DNA from: Symsagittifera roscoffensis
Taxonomy: Eukaryota > Xenacoelomorpha > Acoela > Convolutidae
NCBI RefSeq assembly: GCF_963678635.1
Contig: NC_087065.1
Span: 10,931,579-10,995,578, forward strand
DNA: 64,000 nucleotides
Direction of reading: 5' to 3'
Both the position numbers and the translations under genes were made by a program. Positions 1-11,986 of this stretch are shown here, piece by piece (within the stretch, counting starts at the first letter, position 1; each line of letters starts with the position of its first letter). Below the pieces are notes generated by a model that saw only the letters and a program-made list of their open reading frames with translations, searched no databases and had not been told where the DNA came from.

Positions 1-914
1 TTAAGGCTACTTAATTCTTGTTTTTGACACTTTTTGATTTTAACGTTTTCTTTTGGGGCCAATTAAACTTAAAAATTCTTGGATCTGTTGTTTTCCTCAA
101 TGTAATAAGAAAAAAAAACAAGTTTGCAGCGGTTTTGAAGTGGTTACGTTCTGGTATTTATAAACCAATTATATGATTTATAAAACTATCCATATAAAAT
201 CTTTTCAACTAACTAATCATATTCCATCATTAACACTGACAAGTATTTGTAAGTGCTGAAACTACTTGTAGTTTCAGCAGTAGAACAATTTTAATATATC
301 TTAGACCACAGTTGTTCTCCTTTTGAACAAGCTCCAACACTAACTCGCAATTACCAGTATACACTAGATCTATTGAGACTAGAGACTAGGAGATATGAGA
401 GTAAGATTAAAATTGGTATTAGAATAAGAAGTTGCACGAATTTGTCCGGCCGAAAATAAGATAGCGTGACGAACAGATGGTCTACCTTATCTGAAATGAC
501 TCTATGGGAAAGCTACCTCTGACTTAAACTATTGTGGTGCGACTAAAAGTCTCGAACAAGACCTTAACTAACTTAGATTTAGCAAATTAGAATTAGAAAA
601 AGACCAAAAATGCAAAATTGCGAAAAAATGTTAGATAGAATAGACAATTTAACAGATATGTCTCTACGTCTCAATGAATATACGCCAATATTTCAAACAA
701 TACGAGAAATACCAGGTATTGCGTCGTAAGTGAAGTACGACGCAAACCGCAAAAAATATGTCTTCAGAATCCTCTATGCAGTAATTTTAACTTTTCATTT
801 ATTGACATGAAAATTATTTTAATTGAAGAACAATTTGACTTCTTCAAAAACCTACTTGGTGCTTTATAGCCATATTATATAGCAATAATAACGAAAAATA
901 AAAGTTACACAAGT
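1..914. other. AT-rich stretch, no gene seen
   Basis: No open frame with coding character, no tRNA-like box and no terminal inverted repeat was recognised here. The stretch ends where the 306-bp satellite starts. Confidence 0.5.
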
Positions 915-2143
915 CGTTCCTTTCAAAATCTGCAATACTTTATTTTTGAAAACTTTTGTAAAATTAAATTTTATTGAATAAAAATTACAAAAATTAGTTA
1001 GTAGTAAATTTTAATGTTGCTTTTATTAAATTTATAAAAACTTTTTAGTCATATTCAAAAAGTAATTTTTTTGGTATATGTTTCCATGTGAAAATTTTAA
1101 AATTAAATTTTATGGCTAAATTCACCAATTGCAGTTTATCTGCGTGGTAATTGCCAGTAACACTCTGGGATTTCTTATGACAAAAAATCCTTGGCTGGTG
1201 TTTCGGTTGAAACACAAGATCGTTCCTTTCAAAATCTGCAATACTTTAATTTTGAAAATTTTTGTAAAATTAAATTTTATTGTATAAAAATTACAAAAAT
1301 TAGTTAGTAGTAAATTTTAATGTTAGTTTTATTAAATTTATAAAAACTTTTTAGTCATATTCAAAAAGTAATTTTTTTGGTATATGTTTCCATGTGAAAA
1401 TTTTAAAATTAAATTTTATGGCTAAAATCACCAATTGCAGTTTATCTGCGTGGTAATTGCCAGTAACACTCTGGGATTTCTTATGACAAAAAATCCTTGG
1501 CTGGTGTTTCGGTTGAAACACAAGATCGTTCCTTTCAAAATCTGCAATACTTTAATTTTGAAAATTTTTGTAAAATTAAATTTTATTGTATAAAAATTAC
1601 AAAAATTAGTTAGAAGTAAATTTTAATGTTGCTTTTATTAAATTTATAAAAACTTTTTAGTCATATTCAAAAAGTAATTTTTTTGGTATATGTTTCCATG
1701 TGAAAATTTTAAAATTAAATTTTATGGCTAAAATCACCAATTGCAGTTTATCTGCGTGGTAATTGCCAGTAACACTCTGGGATTTCTTATGACAAAAAAT
1801 CCTTGGCTGGTGTTTCGGTTGAAACACAAGATCATTCCTTTCAAAATCTGCAATACTTTAATTTTGAAAATTTTTGTAAAATTAAATTTTATTGTATAAA
1901 AATTACAAAAATTAGTTAGTAGTAAATTTTAATGTTAGTTTTATTAAATTTATAAAAACTTTTTAGTCATATTCAAAAAGTAATTTTTTTGGTATATGTT
2001 TTCATGTGAAAATTTTAAAATTAAATTTTATGGCTAAAATCACCAAATTTTATGGATAAAATTGTGGTAATTGCCAGTAACAATCTGGGATTTCTTATGA
2101 CAAAAAATCCTTGGTTAGTGTTTCGGTTGAAACACAAGATTTC
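915..2143. repeat. Tandem satellite, 306-bp unit, four copies
   Basis: The word GTTCCTTTCAAAATCTGC recurs near 915, 1221, 1527 and (as ATTCCTTTC) 1833, giving a constant 306-bp period. Copies 1-3 are nearly identical, differing at scattered single bases. The fourth loses the stretch around the GCAGTTTATCTGCGTGG word and ends near 2143. Each unit is mostly A/T with a less AT-rich 3' third (ending GGTTGAAACACAAGAT). No frame stays open across units, so it is non-coding. Confidence 0.9.
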
Positions 2144-2169
2144 GAAACAAAAGTTTTTTCTGTTTTCAT

Positions 2170-2370
2170 TTATGGAAAAAATGCTTGTCATACAATTTCA
2201 TAGTATAGAAAAAATGCTTATCATACAATTTCATATTATGGAAAAAAAGCTTATTTTGCTATTTTCATAGATTTACTTTTGCTCTATGAATTTGTATGAA
2301 AGAATATGACAAGCATTTTTTTCATATATGAAAATTGTATGATAAGCATTTTTTGTCAACCCGGGGCTTC
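2170..2370. repeat. Short inverted-repeat cluster ending in a CCCGGGG motif
   Basis: The word ATGGAAAAAATGCTTGTCAT and variants occur twice on the plus strand and again in inverted orientation (GACAAGCATTTTTTTCATA, GATAAGCATTTTTTG). The block ends GTCAACCCGGGG. A related block with CCCCGGGTTGACC lies near 21125-21270, so this is a dispersed element or a mobile-element end. Boundaries are uncertain. Confidence 0.45.
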
Positions 2371-3342
2371 AAAATTGCCTCAATTTTTGAAGATCTTAGC
2401 CAGTCAAAATCATTTATTTATTTTTGTCGTGGAAATCCCTCATGAACGAGGAGTGTTTTTTTCTAATCTGAACTGAGTTTTCAAAAACTTGAGAGAACTT
2501 GTGTCTATCTCAAAGGAAGCAAATAACTTTAAAGACTTATTTTTAATAATGATCGGTTGCAAAAGTTGAAAAATGAGTAGATAATGCAAGCCGGGCTGAA
2601 CCCCTAGCGAATTTGTTTACTAAAAACTTTTGATTGTGAAAAGCATCTTTAAATTCAAAATCAATTGTTTTATCTGACCGTAACATCACTGTGGGAAAAA
2701 ACTTGGTATAGGTTGCTTTTCCTGCTTGATTTTGACTACCTTGAATAAAGCCAAAAAAAAACGTTTTTATTAAACCAGTAATCAAAAAGCCCAAAAAAGC
2801 GGTTTATCAACTCACTAAACCTTTTTCTGATCCGATATATATATATATAAAAAATCAGTTCCAAGAAAAAACCAATTTATCGCTAGGTGCAGCGGCGCAG
2901 TCTATTGGCTATCAATATCTTTTGCGCTGTCTCAGCATTAGTTAATAACTGATTTGAAAAATTGATTAAAAAGCCAGTTTTTTGTCTAGTTTTTGGATAA
3001 ACATGTTATTTTAATTCGGATCTACTGAACAAAGGGGAATTGTCAAGTTTATTAAGTTAGTCGAATTATCGACCAATCAGATTGCAACAAAATTCGTACT
3101 TCAAATACAACGCTCTTATTTACTGCTTATAGTTATAGGGGTGGCAATTCTTTAGTAGATACCATAGGGGTGAGGGTAGTTGTTAAATAGTAGATCTTTT
3201 AATTCTTTAAAGAAAGACGAGCATAACCAGAGCACCTACCCATTGATATAAATAAAAGCAAAATCATTTATACCAGTTGTCCTAGTGCAAAAAAAACTCG
3301 TTTCCTTTTAGTCGTGTCACAATAAGCGTATCATTATTTCAG
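2371..3342. other. No gene seen; intron or intergenic
   Basis: Only short non-homologous frames are present, with a TA microsatellite near 2838. It may be intron leading to the exon at 3343. Confidence 0.4.
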
Positions 3343-3695
3343 ATTGCGTTCAAAAATGTGAAGTCAAATTGCAAGTTGTTAGCGGTACCGGCCATATACC
3401 CCTTGCTGCATTCAATAAAAGTTTCCTCGAGTACGATGAAAAAAATGACGTGACCACTTACCAATTGAATGTGTACTTTATGGGGGACAGAAATGGAGTT
3501 TTTGCTCCTGATGAATACTTATTCGTTTTGGACAATAACTGTGAGTACCTACTGCACGCAGATGGAAGAAAGAGCTTGACCCATCGGGTCGATTTTGATG
3601 AAGGGCTCTGTAGGAGGGGTTTGAAGATCCATTCCGAAAACTTCACTTTTACCCAGGTCGAGGTGATGATTTATCGGCCAATTTATCTATCTTGA
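3343..3695 (+). CDS. 3'-terminal exon of an unrecognised protein
   Basis: A good 3' splice site (TCATTATTTCAG) precedes an open frame that begins with the second base of a codon and reads CVQKCEVKLQVVSGTG onward for about 117 codons to a TGA stop. The translation alternates hydrophobic and polar residues, as in beta strands, and contains five cysteines. There is no transmembrane segment and I recognise no family. AATAAA lies about 150 bases past the stop, near 3847. No upstream exon was found. The even composition supports real coding. Start and 5' part are unknown, so it is partial or orphaned. Confidence 0.5.
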
Positions 3696-4368
3696 CCTAT
3701 GTTGCAACCGTGTTTGACCAAAATCAGTTTGTTTAAAATATGCTTTACTTTTTTAATGCTTCGAACGTGTTTCAAACGGCCAAATTTGGGTATCTGTCGA
3801 TTTCAAAACAAGCTCCTGTATCGCTTACGGACTTAATAATATTCATAATAAATTGTTGTTTTGTTTATAATCAGTCAAATACAACGTTTTGCTCAAATTA
3901 TGACCCAGTTTTAGTATTGAGAATTAGACCAAGCGGTCAGTTTTCAAACGTTTCTGAAAAACGAACCATTTACGAACAAGCCAAAATTTTCGATAAATAA
4001 GCCTCTTAAGTCGAGCACTGGCACTTTGCTTAACTTTGAAGTCAGAAAGATGAAGCAAGCACCTCGACTTGGGTCAGAATGGTAACTCGATGTGGACAAC
4101 CTTTTTGTTCACGAGAGGGAAGAATGGTTTCTATAATGCAAACACGTTTGGAGCAAATGGAAAGACTTTCGAGAAAGTTGCAGAAAATCCTGTGCCCAAT
4201 TGCTTCTGCCGAAATGGTGAGCTGCTTGCTAGGCTCTCAGCTGGGTTCTCCCCCCCCCCCCACTAGTTAAAACTCAAAATGCAAAATCTATGCAAGAGTT
4301 GTGATAATGAGAACTATTTCAAAAACAAAAGACAGCAAAAATCAAAGTTTTCTAAGGGATTCAATAGT
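3696..4368. other. Probable 3' UTR then non-coding
   Basis: It contains the AATAAA near 3847 and a run of C residues near 4250-4261. Two overlapping frames at 4069-4270 lack any recognisable feature and end in the C run. Confidence 0.4.
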
Positions 4369-4369
4369 A

Positions 4370-5119
4370 CAGTGCTGATTTAAATTATCCGGACAAAACA
4401 TACAAAACTTGAGTTTTCAAACACGTTTTTCTCAAATTGGGTTAAGATTAGACAAAAAGTGAAGAGAACAAAATTTGCTTAAAATTTCATTAGAATTAAT
4501 ATGGTGCAGTTTTTTCTCCGAAATTCTCAACTAAAATTTTATCCCAAAAATGGGTCATTTTGGCTTTTTTCAATTGATCAAAAATTACGATGAAACTATT
4601 TTGATAATTGATAAAAAATGTCACAAGAATTGAAAAATTATGTCACAAGAAGCCTCTCACACAGCTTAGCAAAATTTAAGAAATGTTAAATCTCCAAAAA
4701 CTTGCGCAAATTGTTCAAAATTTGTTTTTAAACAGAGATTCTGGGTTTTATATAGTAAAAATTACAGTTATTGACTATCAAGTAAAAAAAATTTCTCTTA
4801 TACTGGTTTTTGGAGATAAATCTTTCCTTAAAATTTGTTGGGCTGCTTAAGGGGCTTCTTGTGATATAGTTTTCTTATCAATTAACAAAGTTGTTTCAGC
4901 GTAATTTCTGATCAATTGAAAAAAGCCAAAATGACCCATTTTTGGGGTATAGTTTTGGTTGAGAATTTCGAAGACAAAATTACACCATATTATTTCTAAT
5001 AAAATTCTAAGCAATTTTTGTTCTCTTCATTTTTTGTCTAATTTTAACCCAATTTGAGAAAAACGCGTTTGAAAATTCAAGTTTTGTTCGTTTAGTCCGG
5101 ATAATTTAAATCAGCACTG
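4370..5119. mobile_element. Tc1/mariner-type fold-back MITE, copy 1
   Basis: The element begins CAGTGCTGATTTAAATTA and ends with its reverse complement, with TA on both sides (4368-4369 and 5120-5121). That is the terminal base pattern and target duplication of Tc1/mariner elements. The two arms are inverted copies of each other over nearly the whole length (for example the AAAAATGGGTCATTTTGGC word near 4548 and its complement near 4931), leaving only a short centre near 4740. No transposase frame is present, so it is non-autonomous. Confidence 0.85.
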
Positions 5120-5121
5120 TA

Positions 5122-5850
5122 CAGTGCTGATTTAAATTAACCGGACAAAACGCGTTAAACTTGAAATTTAAAACGCATTTTTCTCAAATTGAGTTGAGTT
5201 TAGGTGAAAACTTATGAAGACAAAACTTGCTTAGAATTTTAGCACAATTAATATGAAGAAATTTGTTTTGCGAAATTCGGGTCCGAAATTTTACCCAAAA
5301 ATGGGTCATTTTGGTTTTTCTTAGTTAATCAAAATTTACGCCAAAAATACCCAGTCGATCACAGACATAATTATATCAAAGTGAGACCCTTACCCAGCTC
5401 AACAAATTTTAAGAAGGGTATTTTCTTCAAAAAATGTTGCATTTTGTTTAAAAATTGTTTTTAAATAAAAAGTTGGTATTTTATATAGTAACAATGACCT
5501 TGTTTTCTATCAAACAAAAATAAATTATTTTATACAATATTTTGGAGATTATACCCTTCTTACAGTTTGTTTGGCTACGTAAGGGGCTCACTTTGATATA
5601 ATTATGTCTGTGATCGACTGGGTATTTTTGGCGTAATTTTTGATTAACTAAGAAAAGCCAAAATGACCCATTTTTGGGGTAAAATTTCGGACATGAATTT
5701 CGCAAAACAAATTACACCGTATTAATTCTGCTAAAATTCTAAGCAAGTTTTGTCTTCATAAGTTTTCACCTAAACTCAACTCAATTTGAGAAAAATGCGT
5801 TTTAAATTCAAAATTAACGCGTTTTGTCCGGTTAATTTAAATCAGCACTG
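5122..5850. mobile_element. Tc1/mariner-type fold-back MITE, copy 2
   Basis: It has the same terminal sequence (CAGTGCTGATTTAAATTA) and the same palindromic design as the element ending at 5119, and shares the TA at 5120-5121 with it. A second TA follows at 5851-5852. The arms are related to, but clearly diverged from, those of copy 1, so this is a second insertion rather than a recent tandem duplication. It is non-coding. Confidence 0.85.
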
Positions 5851-5902
5851 TATACCATAGCCCATTCTTACTTATTTTTCAAAGACTTTTTGTTCCGATT
5901 TT

Positions 5903-6421
5903 CGATACGAAAGTAACGGAATATTTGTGCCCGGTGTGGGTTTTTCTTCTTCAGATAAATTTCGCCTTTTTAACTAGCCATTTTTGACGGAATTTTTTAT
6001 ATCATTCAAAAGGTATTGTTGTCTTGAGCTGCTTAGTTTTGAAAAGATATTTCAGCTGTGATCATTTTTCGTAAAGTTATGAGGGTTTAAAGGTTGCCAT
6101 TTTGACCAATTTGGGACAATTAACGCCCGATATAATTCGAGCTATTAACTCGTAAGCGGATATTTAATCCGTCATAGAAATCGTTCCAAATTGGTTGAAC
6201 GAAGCTTATTTGCCATAATTGATTTGTTACAAGGAACAAAATCTATCCTTGTGTACTTTATATGGCCTGTGGGGGGATAATTTTCATTAAAAAATTTCAA
6301 ATTTTAGAAAAAAAAAATTTCATTTTATTTCATTTCATTTAATTTTTTCATGTTATTACTGCTCCATAAACCTTAAGGCAGTCGGAACATTCAGGGCTTC
6401 GCCTTGATACTAGCAGTCTTG
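5903..6421 (+). repeat. Dispersed ~520-bp repeat, copy 1
   Basis: It starts CGATACGAAAGTAACGGAAT and ends near CATTCAGGGCTTCGCC...AGCAGTCTT. Two further copies in the same orientation lie at 18672-19194 and 19961-20752. The 3' part has a T-rich tract. No terminal inverted repeats, tRNA boxes or frame were found, so the class is unknown. Confidence 0.8.
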
Positions 6422-6588
6422 TGTCCATTCGAAATGCAAATCGATAGACCAGAAGTCAACGGAAGCAGCGGGGGAAGATTAATTAATGTTTTGACACAAA
6501 AAAAATTAACATGCAGTTTGGCTTTAATTATGCTAATATTTTCCTTGCAAACTAAAGCAACCAAAAATAATAAATATTTTAATTTTAG

Positions 6589-6862
6589 TTTGCAACAATC
6601 GCTTTCCAGCTATCACGAAGAAAAAACCAAGTTCTGTGTCACAGTTTTTGAATTTCTTCAATACTTGATGCACTCAATTACCCCAAAGTTTGTACGAAAG
6701 GGAGGCAAAAAGTTTGCTGAATTTGATGCTTCAAAACTGCAAAAGTCCGTCGACAGTTTTAAAAGCTTCCACGAACAAAAAAGCTATCAATACGGCGCAT
6801 TTTCAAAGATGCTAGCCGATTATATTTGGGAAAAATTGTTCTGCACATTGTCTGAAAACTAA
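6589..6862 (+). CDS. Possible 3'-terminal exon, unrecognised protein
   Basis: A strong 3' splice site (TTTTAATTTTAG) is followed by an open frame of about 90 codons starting LQQSLSSYHEEKTKFC and ending SEN. AATAAA overlaps the stop. The frame is hydrophilic and probably helical with two cysteines. The frame is also open upstream to about 6404, across the end of the dispersed repeat, with a hydrophobic stretch (LALIMLIFSL) that could act as a signal anchor if the exon is longer. No family is recognised. Coding status is tentative. Confidence 0.35.
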
Positions 6863-6869
6863 TAAAGCA

Positions 6870-8780
6870 ACTACATCGTTATGATCCTAGTAAATTACTA
6901 AGCTGTTTTTATGACAAACAATTTTTCTCTAAACGCAACATATTAGAGAAAACGCAATCAAAATTTAGTGCTCATAACTGCACAATTTTTTGATAGGTTT
7001 CAGTAACTTTACTGAACTTTCCAACTGATCAGAACTCATAACCCAATTAGGGTTGGTTGGCGGGGCAAGTTGGGCGATCGGAACTTTGAAAATGCATTTG
7101 GATCAGTAGTTTTTTTTGCGTTTTTTAATGTTTAGGAGAAGGAGTTTTGTGTGGCGCGCAAAAGAGTGACATGACTTGTTACTCCAAAAGAATTGGCTAT
7201 GAACAAAACGATCCAGGTGAGATATTCATTATTTTTCACAAACGGTTATAATTAAAACGACCGCTCATGTGCAAAAAAGCCCAGAATGGTTAACATTATG
7301 AGCTTTTGAGCAATTCCTACCTTCAACAAAAAACTAATTCGAAAAAGATCTTTTTCGGGTTTGAACTTTTGTCGGCGTTTTATCTTTTTTTTTAAAAAAT
7401 TGCATGGCAGATTGTTATTGAACAAAAACTTTTTTTTGCAAATCTGATTTTCACTTTGATCAAAGAACGGAAGACTCTAAAAACACAGTTGTTTTGTACT
7501 CCTCTTTTGACAATGAAAACCAAACTGTAAAAGTTCAGTTTAAATTTTGACGCCAGTTCACTGTTTCCATGTCTGATTTATTAAAAAAAAACTTCCTGAG
7601 AAAAAGAACAAATTGTCTAAAAAACACAACTTGAAAATTGATTTGAAAATAAACAGAAGTTATCAGGAAAAAACTTCCTTTAATTTTTAGCAAGATTTTG
7701 TTGTCAAAACTTGGGCCCAAAATTCCATCCCAAAAACTATCAATTTTGGCTTCTTCATTCCAAAAAGACCAAAGCTACTCATTCATTTACCAAAAACATT
7801 AAATCAAAGTGAGCTTCTTATGTAGCCCAACAAATGTTGACCAATTTTAATCTCCAAATCTTGTCTTCAAAGCAAAAACATGAATAAAGTAACTAAAATA
7901 AATTAATAAAAATACTGCATATTACTGATCTTTCCAACTGGTTCATTTTTTTTAACCAACTTTCGTTTTTGAAAAAATATATCACAGAGACTAAAAGCAA
8001 CTTTAAAATTTTTCACAAAGTTAGTGGACAACGCTGTCAATTTTTGAAAGAAATCTGACCTTCAAGTAAAATGTAAAACTTAAATCCCTTTAAAACTTTA
8101 CGTTTGTAGGCTTTTTATGTTTTTTTTTCAAACAACAAGGCAGATTGACAATGAATAAATTTAATTTTAAAGATAGTTTTCAATTCATTCAAGAAATGGG
8201 TGACCCTGAAAAGCACAATCGTTTTCGCATTCATCGCTTGGCGAAGCAACTGCAATTTTTGTGTCCAGTTGCAATATTAGCGCCAAATCACTGTTTCAAG
8301 GTCAAAACTATTTTGAAAAAAAAAAAAAAACAAACAAACAAACAAACAATCCGATCAAAACAAATTGAAAGCCATTTTTTTCGATTTGGGATAAAATTAG
8401 ACCAAGCACAATCATTAAAATTTCATGAAAACTTATCAAAATTGATCAAAATTTTTTTTCTAGTTGAGTCTGAAATTTTTTTCGCTATTTTTAGTCCAAT
8501 TATGCCAAAAACATGTATTCAATTCCCTCCAACACTATACGAATATGAGCCTCTTATTGTGCCCAACAGACTTTGGTAAAGTATTGTCCAAATTTTTGAG
8601 CAAGTTTTTACAAAATGATTATCATAAGAAAAACAATTGATGTTTTGAATAGTAAAACTGACATTTCCAGTTATCAAACGAAAATTAATCCCTTCATTAA
8701 ACATAGGCGCTACGCGCAATACACCGAAGGCATAGAAACTGAAGCAAAAACCAAACAACTTGAACAACTAATAATTGAAG
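6870..8780. other. No gene; degraded fold-back-element relatives
   Basis: Words near 7690-7870 and 8390-8620 (for example CAAAGTGAGCTTCTTATG, GAGCCTCTTATTGTGCCC) resemble the arms of the two Tc1-type fold-back elements, so old copies probably make up much of this stretch. A CAAA microsatellite lies near 8320-8350. Frames found here have no coding character. Confidence 0.4.
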
Positions 8781-10110
8781 AATAACAGTTCTAGAACAAA
8801 AAATCGTACTAATACATGTATACACCAAAATTTTGCTATATCGAGAAAGAGCCTGAAATAACAGTTCTAGAACTAAAAATCGTACTAACACATGTATAGT
8901 TTAAATTTTTGATATATCAACGAAGATCATAAAATAACACTTCTAGAACTAAAAATCGTACTAACACATGTATACACCAAAATTTTACTATATTGACAAA
9001 GGGCCTGAAATAACAGTTCGTGAGCTAAAAATCGTACGAACACATGTATACACCAAAATTTTGCTATATTGGCAAAGATCATGAAATAACAGTTCGAGAG
9101 CTAAAAATCGTACTAACACATGTATACGTCAAATTTTTGCTATATTGACAAAGATCATGGAATAACAGTTCTAGAGCTAAAAATCGTACTAACACATGTA
9201 TACACCAAAATTTTGCTATATTGACAAAGATCATGGAATAACAGTTCGAGAACTAAAAATGGTACTAACACATGTATACAATAAAATTTTGATATATTGA
9301 CAAAGATCATGAAATAACAGTTCGAGAACTAAAAATCGTAATAACACATGTATACACTAAAATTTTGATATATTGACATAGATCATAAAATAACAGTTCG
9401 AGAACTAAAAATGGTACTAACACATGTATACACCAAAATTTTACTATATTGACAAAGGGCCTGAAATAACAGTTCGTGAGCTAAAAATCGTACGAACACA
9501 TGTATACACCAAAATTTTGCTATATTGGCAAAGATCATGAAATAACAGTTCGAGAGCTAAAAATCGTACTAACACATGTATACGTCAAATTTTTGCTATA
9601 TTGACAAAGATCATGGAATAACAGTTCTAGAGCTAAAAATCGTACTAACACATGTATACACCAAAATTTTGCTATATTGACAAAGATCATGGAATAACAG
9701 TTCGAGAACTAAAAATGGTACTAACACATGTATACAATAAAATTTTGATATATTGACAAAGATCATGAAATAACAGTTCGAGAACTAAAAATCGTAATAA
9801 CACATGTATACACTAAAATTTTGATATATTGACATAGATCATAAAATAACAGTTCGAGAACTAAAAATGGTACTAACACATGTATACGCTAAAATATTGC
9901 TATATTGACGAAGAGCCTGAAATAACAATTCTAGAGCTAAAATCGTACTAACACATGTATACACCAATATTTTGCTATATCGACAAAGAGCCTGAATAAA
10001 CGTTGTAGAACTAAAAATCTTACTAACACATATATACACCAAAATTTTGCTATATTGACAAAGAGCCTGAAATATTGACAAAGGACCTGAAATAACAATC
10101 GTAGAACTAA
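8781..10110. repeat. 76-bp minisatellite with 456-bp higher-order period
   Basis: The word AATAACAGTTC recurs every 76 bases (near 8781, 8857, 8933, 9009 and onward), each time followed by ACACATGTATACACCAAAAT. About 17 units are present. Six-unit blocks are themselves repeated: the variant GGGCCTGAAATAACAGTTCG near 9001 recurs near 9457, exactly 456 bases later, with the same order of variants. The array decays at its 3' end. Long minus-strand frames across it only reflect the absence of stops in the unit. Confidence 0.9.
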
Positions 10111-10567
10111 ATGTCGTACTTACGCATTGTAGATCAATTTCTATTGCTATAATAAAATACAAAAGATTGTGTTTGTATGTGTAGCAAAACGCCTCCTGTC
10201 GTTTCAATCGGCCAATCGTATAAATTGGCATGTAGACTCATATGGGTCTCCGGAATAACTAAAAATCGTACTTACACATATACTTACAAGAAAGAGCTAA
10301 AATGAAAAAAAGCCATTAGTCTTATTATATTGAGAAATTGTGAAGCAGTCTCAGAATTGACAGTATGTAGCAGTAAAACAATCCGAAAAACAAATCCAAA
10401 AAACAAAAAAATACTTGCAAAGACATGACACAGATCTGAAAAATGTACCAATGTTGGTATTGATGAACAAAATTTCAATCAGGTAAAGATATCAGTTAAG
10501 TATTCCACGAAATCAAGTTCAAATTCAACCTTCAAAAACCGGCAAGTAATAAAAATGACATGAAACT
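10111..10567. other. Decayed end of the minisatellite and 3' flank of SGNH/AlkB
   Basis: Satellite-like words fade by about 10290. The rest is presumed 3' flank of the AlkB exon; no polyadenylation signal could be assigned with confidence and no other feature was seen. Confidence 0.35.
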
Positions 10568-11986
10568 TCAACGTTCAGCGTCAAACTGATTACGGAACGT
10601 CAAATTTAAACGGACGCCATTCCATTTCTCAAACGATCCATCGGGTGCAGTGGATGCTCTCAAGATACTGTGCTTCCAGTCTTTCTGGCAAGCTCCGAGC
10701 ATGGTAAAAACGCTACCATGTGGCAACAAAACAGAAACTTCAGAGCGCGTGGTCCCGTTTCTTTCCATTGCAAAGCGTAGGGTGGCTCCAAGGGATACGC
10801 TGGCAATGGTTAGATAATCAGGAGTACCACGTTCGTTGTCAGCGTGAAATCCAACTCCCTAAAAATACTGATAGGCAAAGTACATTTTCTATGTTATCTA
10901 ATTGTTATGACGGTATTTTGTGATATTACCTCTTCGAGGGAACAATAATGTTGATGAGGACACTGTTGAAGGAAACTTTGAGTTCTTTCTCCAACAAGGT
11001 CTTTAACAACAACAACTGTGGTGACCAAGAGTTGTTGGGCGGGTGGCGAACGCTTCCATATGAGTATGGAACCTCTGAAATCCACTTGACAGAGCGCCCG
11101 TTGACATGTGTCCAAGATTCCTGTTTGTATGATTTGTAAAGCTCTGCAAAGAGGGAATCAGCTATGCTCAAAACAGATTTATTGCAAACGTCAAGGGAAA
11201 TTCGAGAGACGCCAAACACTGAAGATGAGCTGATAGTAAACGGCTGCAAAAATAAAATTATGACATTTAAGTGCTCAGTGGAATACAACAGAAAAAAAAA
11301 TAGAATTGACAAAAAGTATTTACCACGGCAGATGTCAAAAGAGTTAAGGATACTCTCTCACAAATTAATTTCGCCGAATTCAGGCAGCCCATTTGCGACA
11401 AATGAACACCATCGGTAGATAAATGTGTGTAGCGCAATAGTCCAACGGGAATAAATGACCAATCTGAAGACTTGATGACTGTATCCAACGCGCGGATTTC
11501 ACGGTAAAAGTCCTTGCGAACAATTGGACTAAAAATACAATGTAGTTATTTTTTCTCTAAACTTCATTAAAAAAACAGCAAAACCGATACCTGATGAACA
11601 ATGTACATTATTATTATTACTGAATTAGTCATTTTATGAAAATGTTACCAAAGGAGCAGGACTTCAAAGCCAGCATCGCGAAGAGGAGAAGCAAGTGACA
11701 TAATCAACATAGCAAGTGTGGCCTTTGCCAAGCTCGCGAGAGAAGCATCGGTATGGGCAATGCTTGGTTGTAACACAATATCTTGTTGGCGGGGACACAT
11801 GTCGTTTGCACCAACAGCAAGAATAACGCGAGCTGGTTTCAAGGCTTTTATCTCTTCGACATGAGTGTCATTGATGGTACTGACTTTCAGTCCAGATTTC
11901 ACTATAACCGACGTATCGGAAAGTCTGATAAGGTATTCGTTAAATCCTTTTAACATAGAATCGCCAAACAAAACAGTGGACGTCAT
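10568..11986 (-). CDS. SGNH hydrolase + AlkB-type 2OG dioxygenase, four exons, one frame break
   Basis: Exons at 11986-11649, 11528-11324, 11243-10930 and 10858-10568 have GT-AG borders. The first two join in phase and carry the SGNH-hydrolase blocks: GDS with Ser10, GAND at residues 59-62, and D152-x-x-H155. Exons 3 and 4 carry an AlkB domain: FNSVLIN, HADNE (iron-binding His and Asp), WKHS (second His) and RLNLTFR (2-oxoglutarate Arg). The AlkB frame shifts by one base near 10955, between FNSVLIN and the codons leading into HADNE, so the copy is broken or misread there. SGNH enzymes are esterases/lipases and AlkB enzymes oxidatively demethylate nucleic acids; the substrates here are unknown. 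A 3' splice site directly before the ATG implies an upstream non-coding exon. Confidence 0.75.

Noticed and set aside
8781-10110. CRISPR array
   Set aside because: Units are contiguous 76-bp tandem repeats without unique spacers, and the DNA is animal nuclear.
9839-10231. 130-codon minus-strand frame with repeated YSKILVYTCVSTI
   Set aside because: It is the translation of the 76-bp minisatellite; the period is not a multiple of three and the frame is kept only over a few units.
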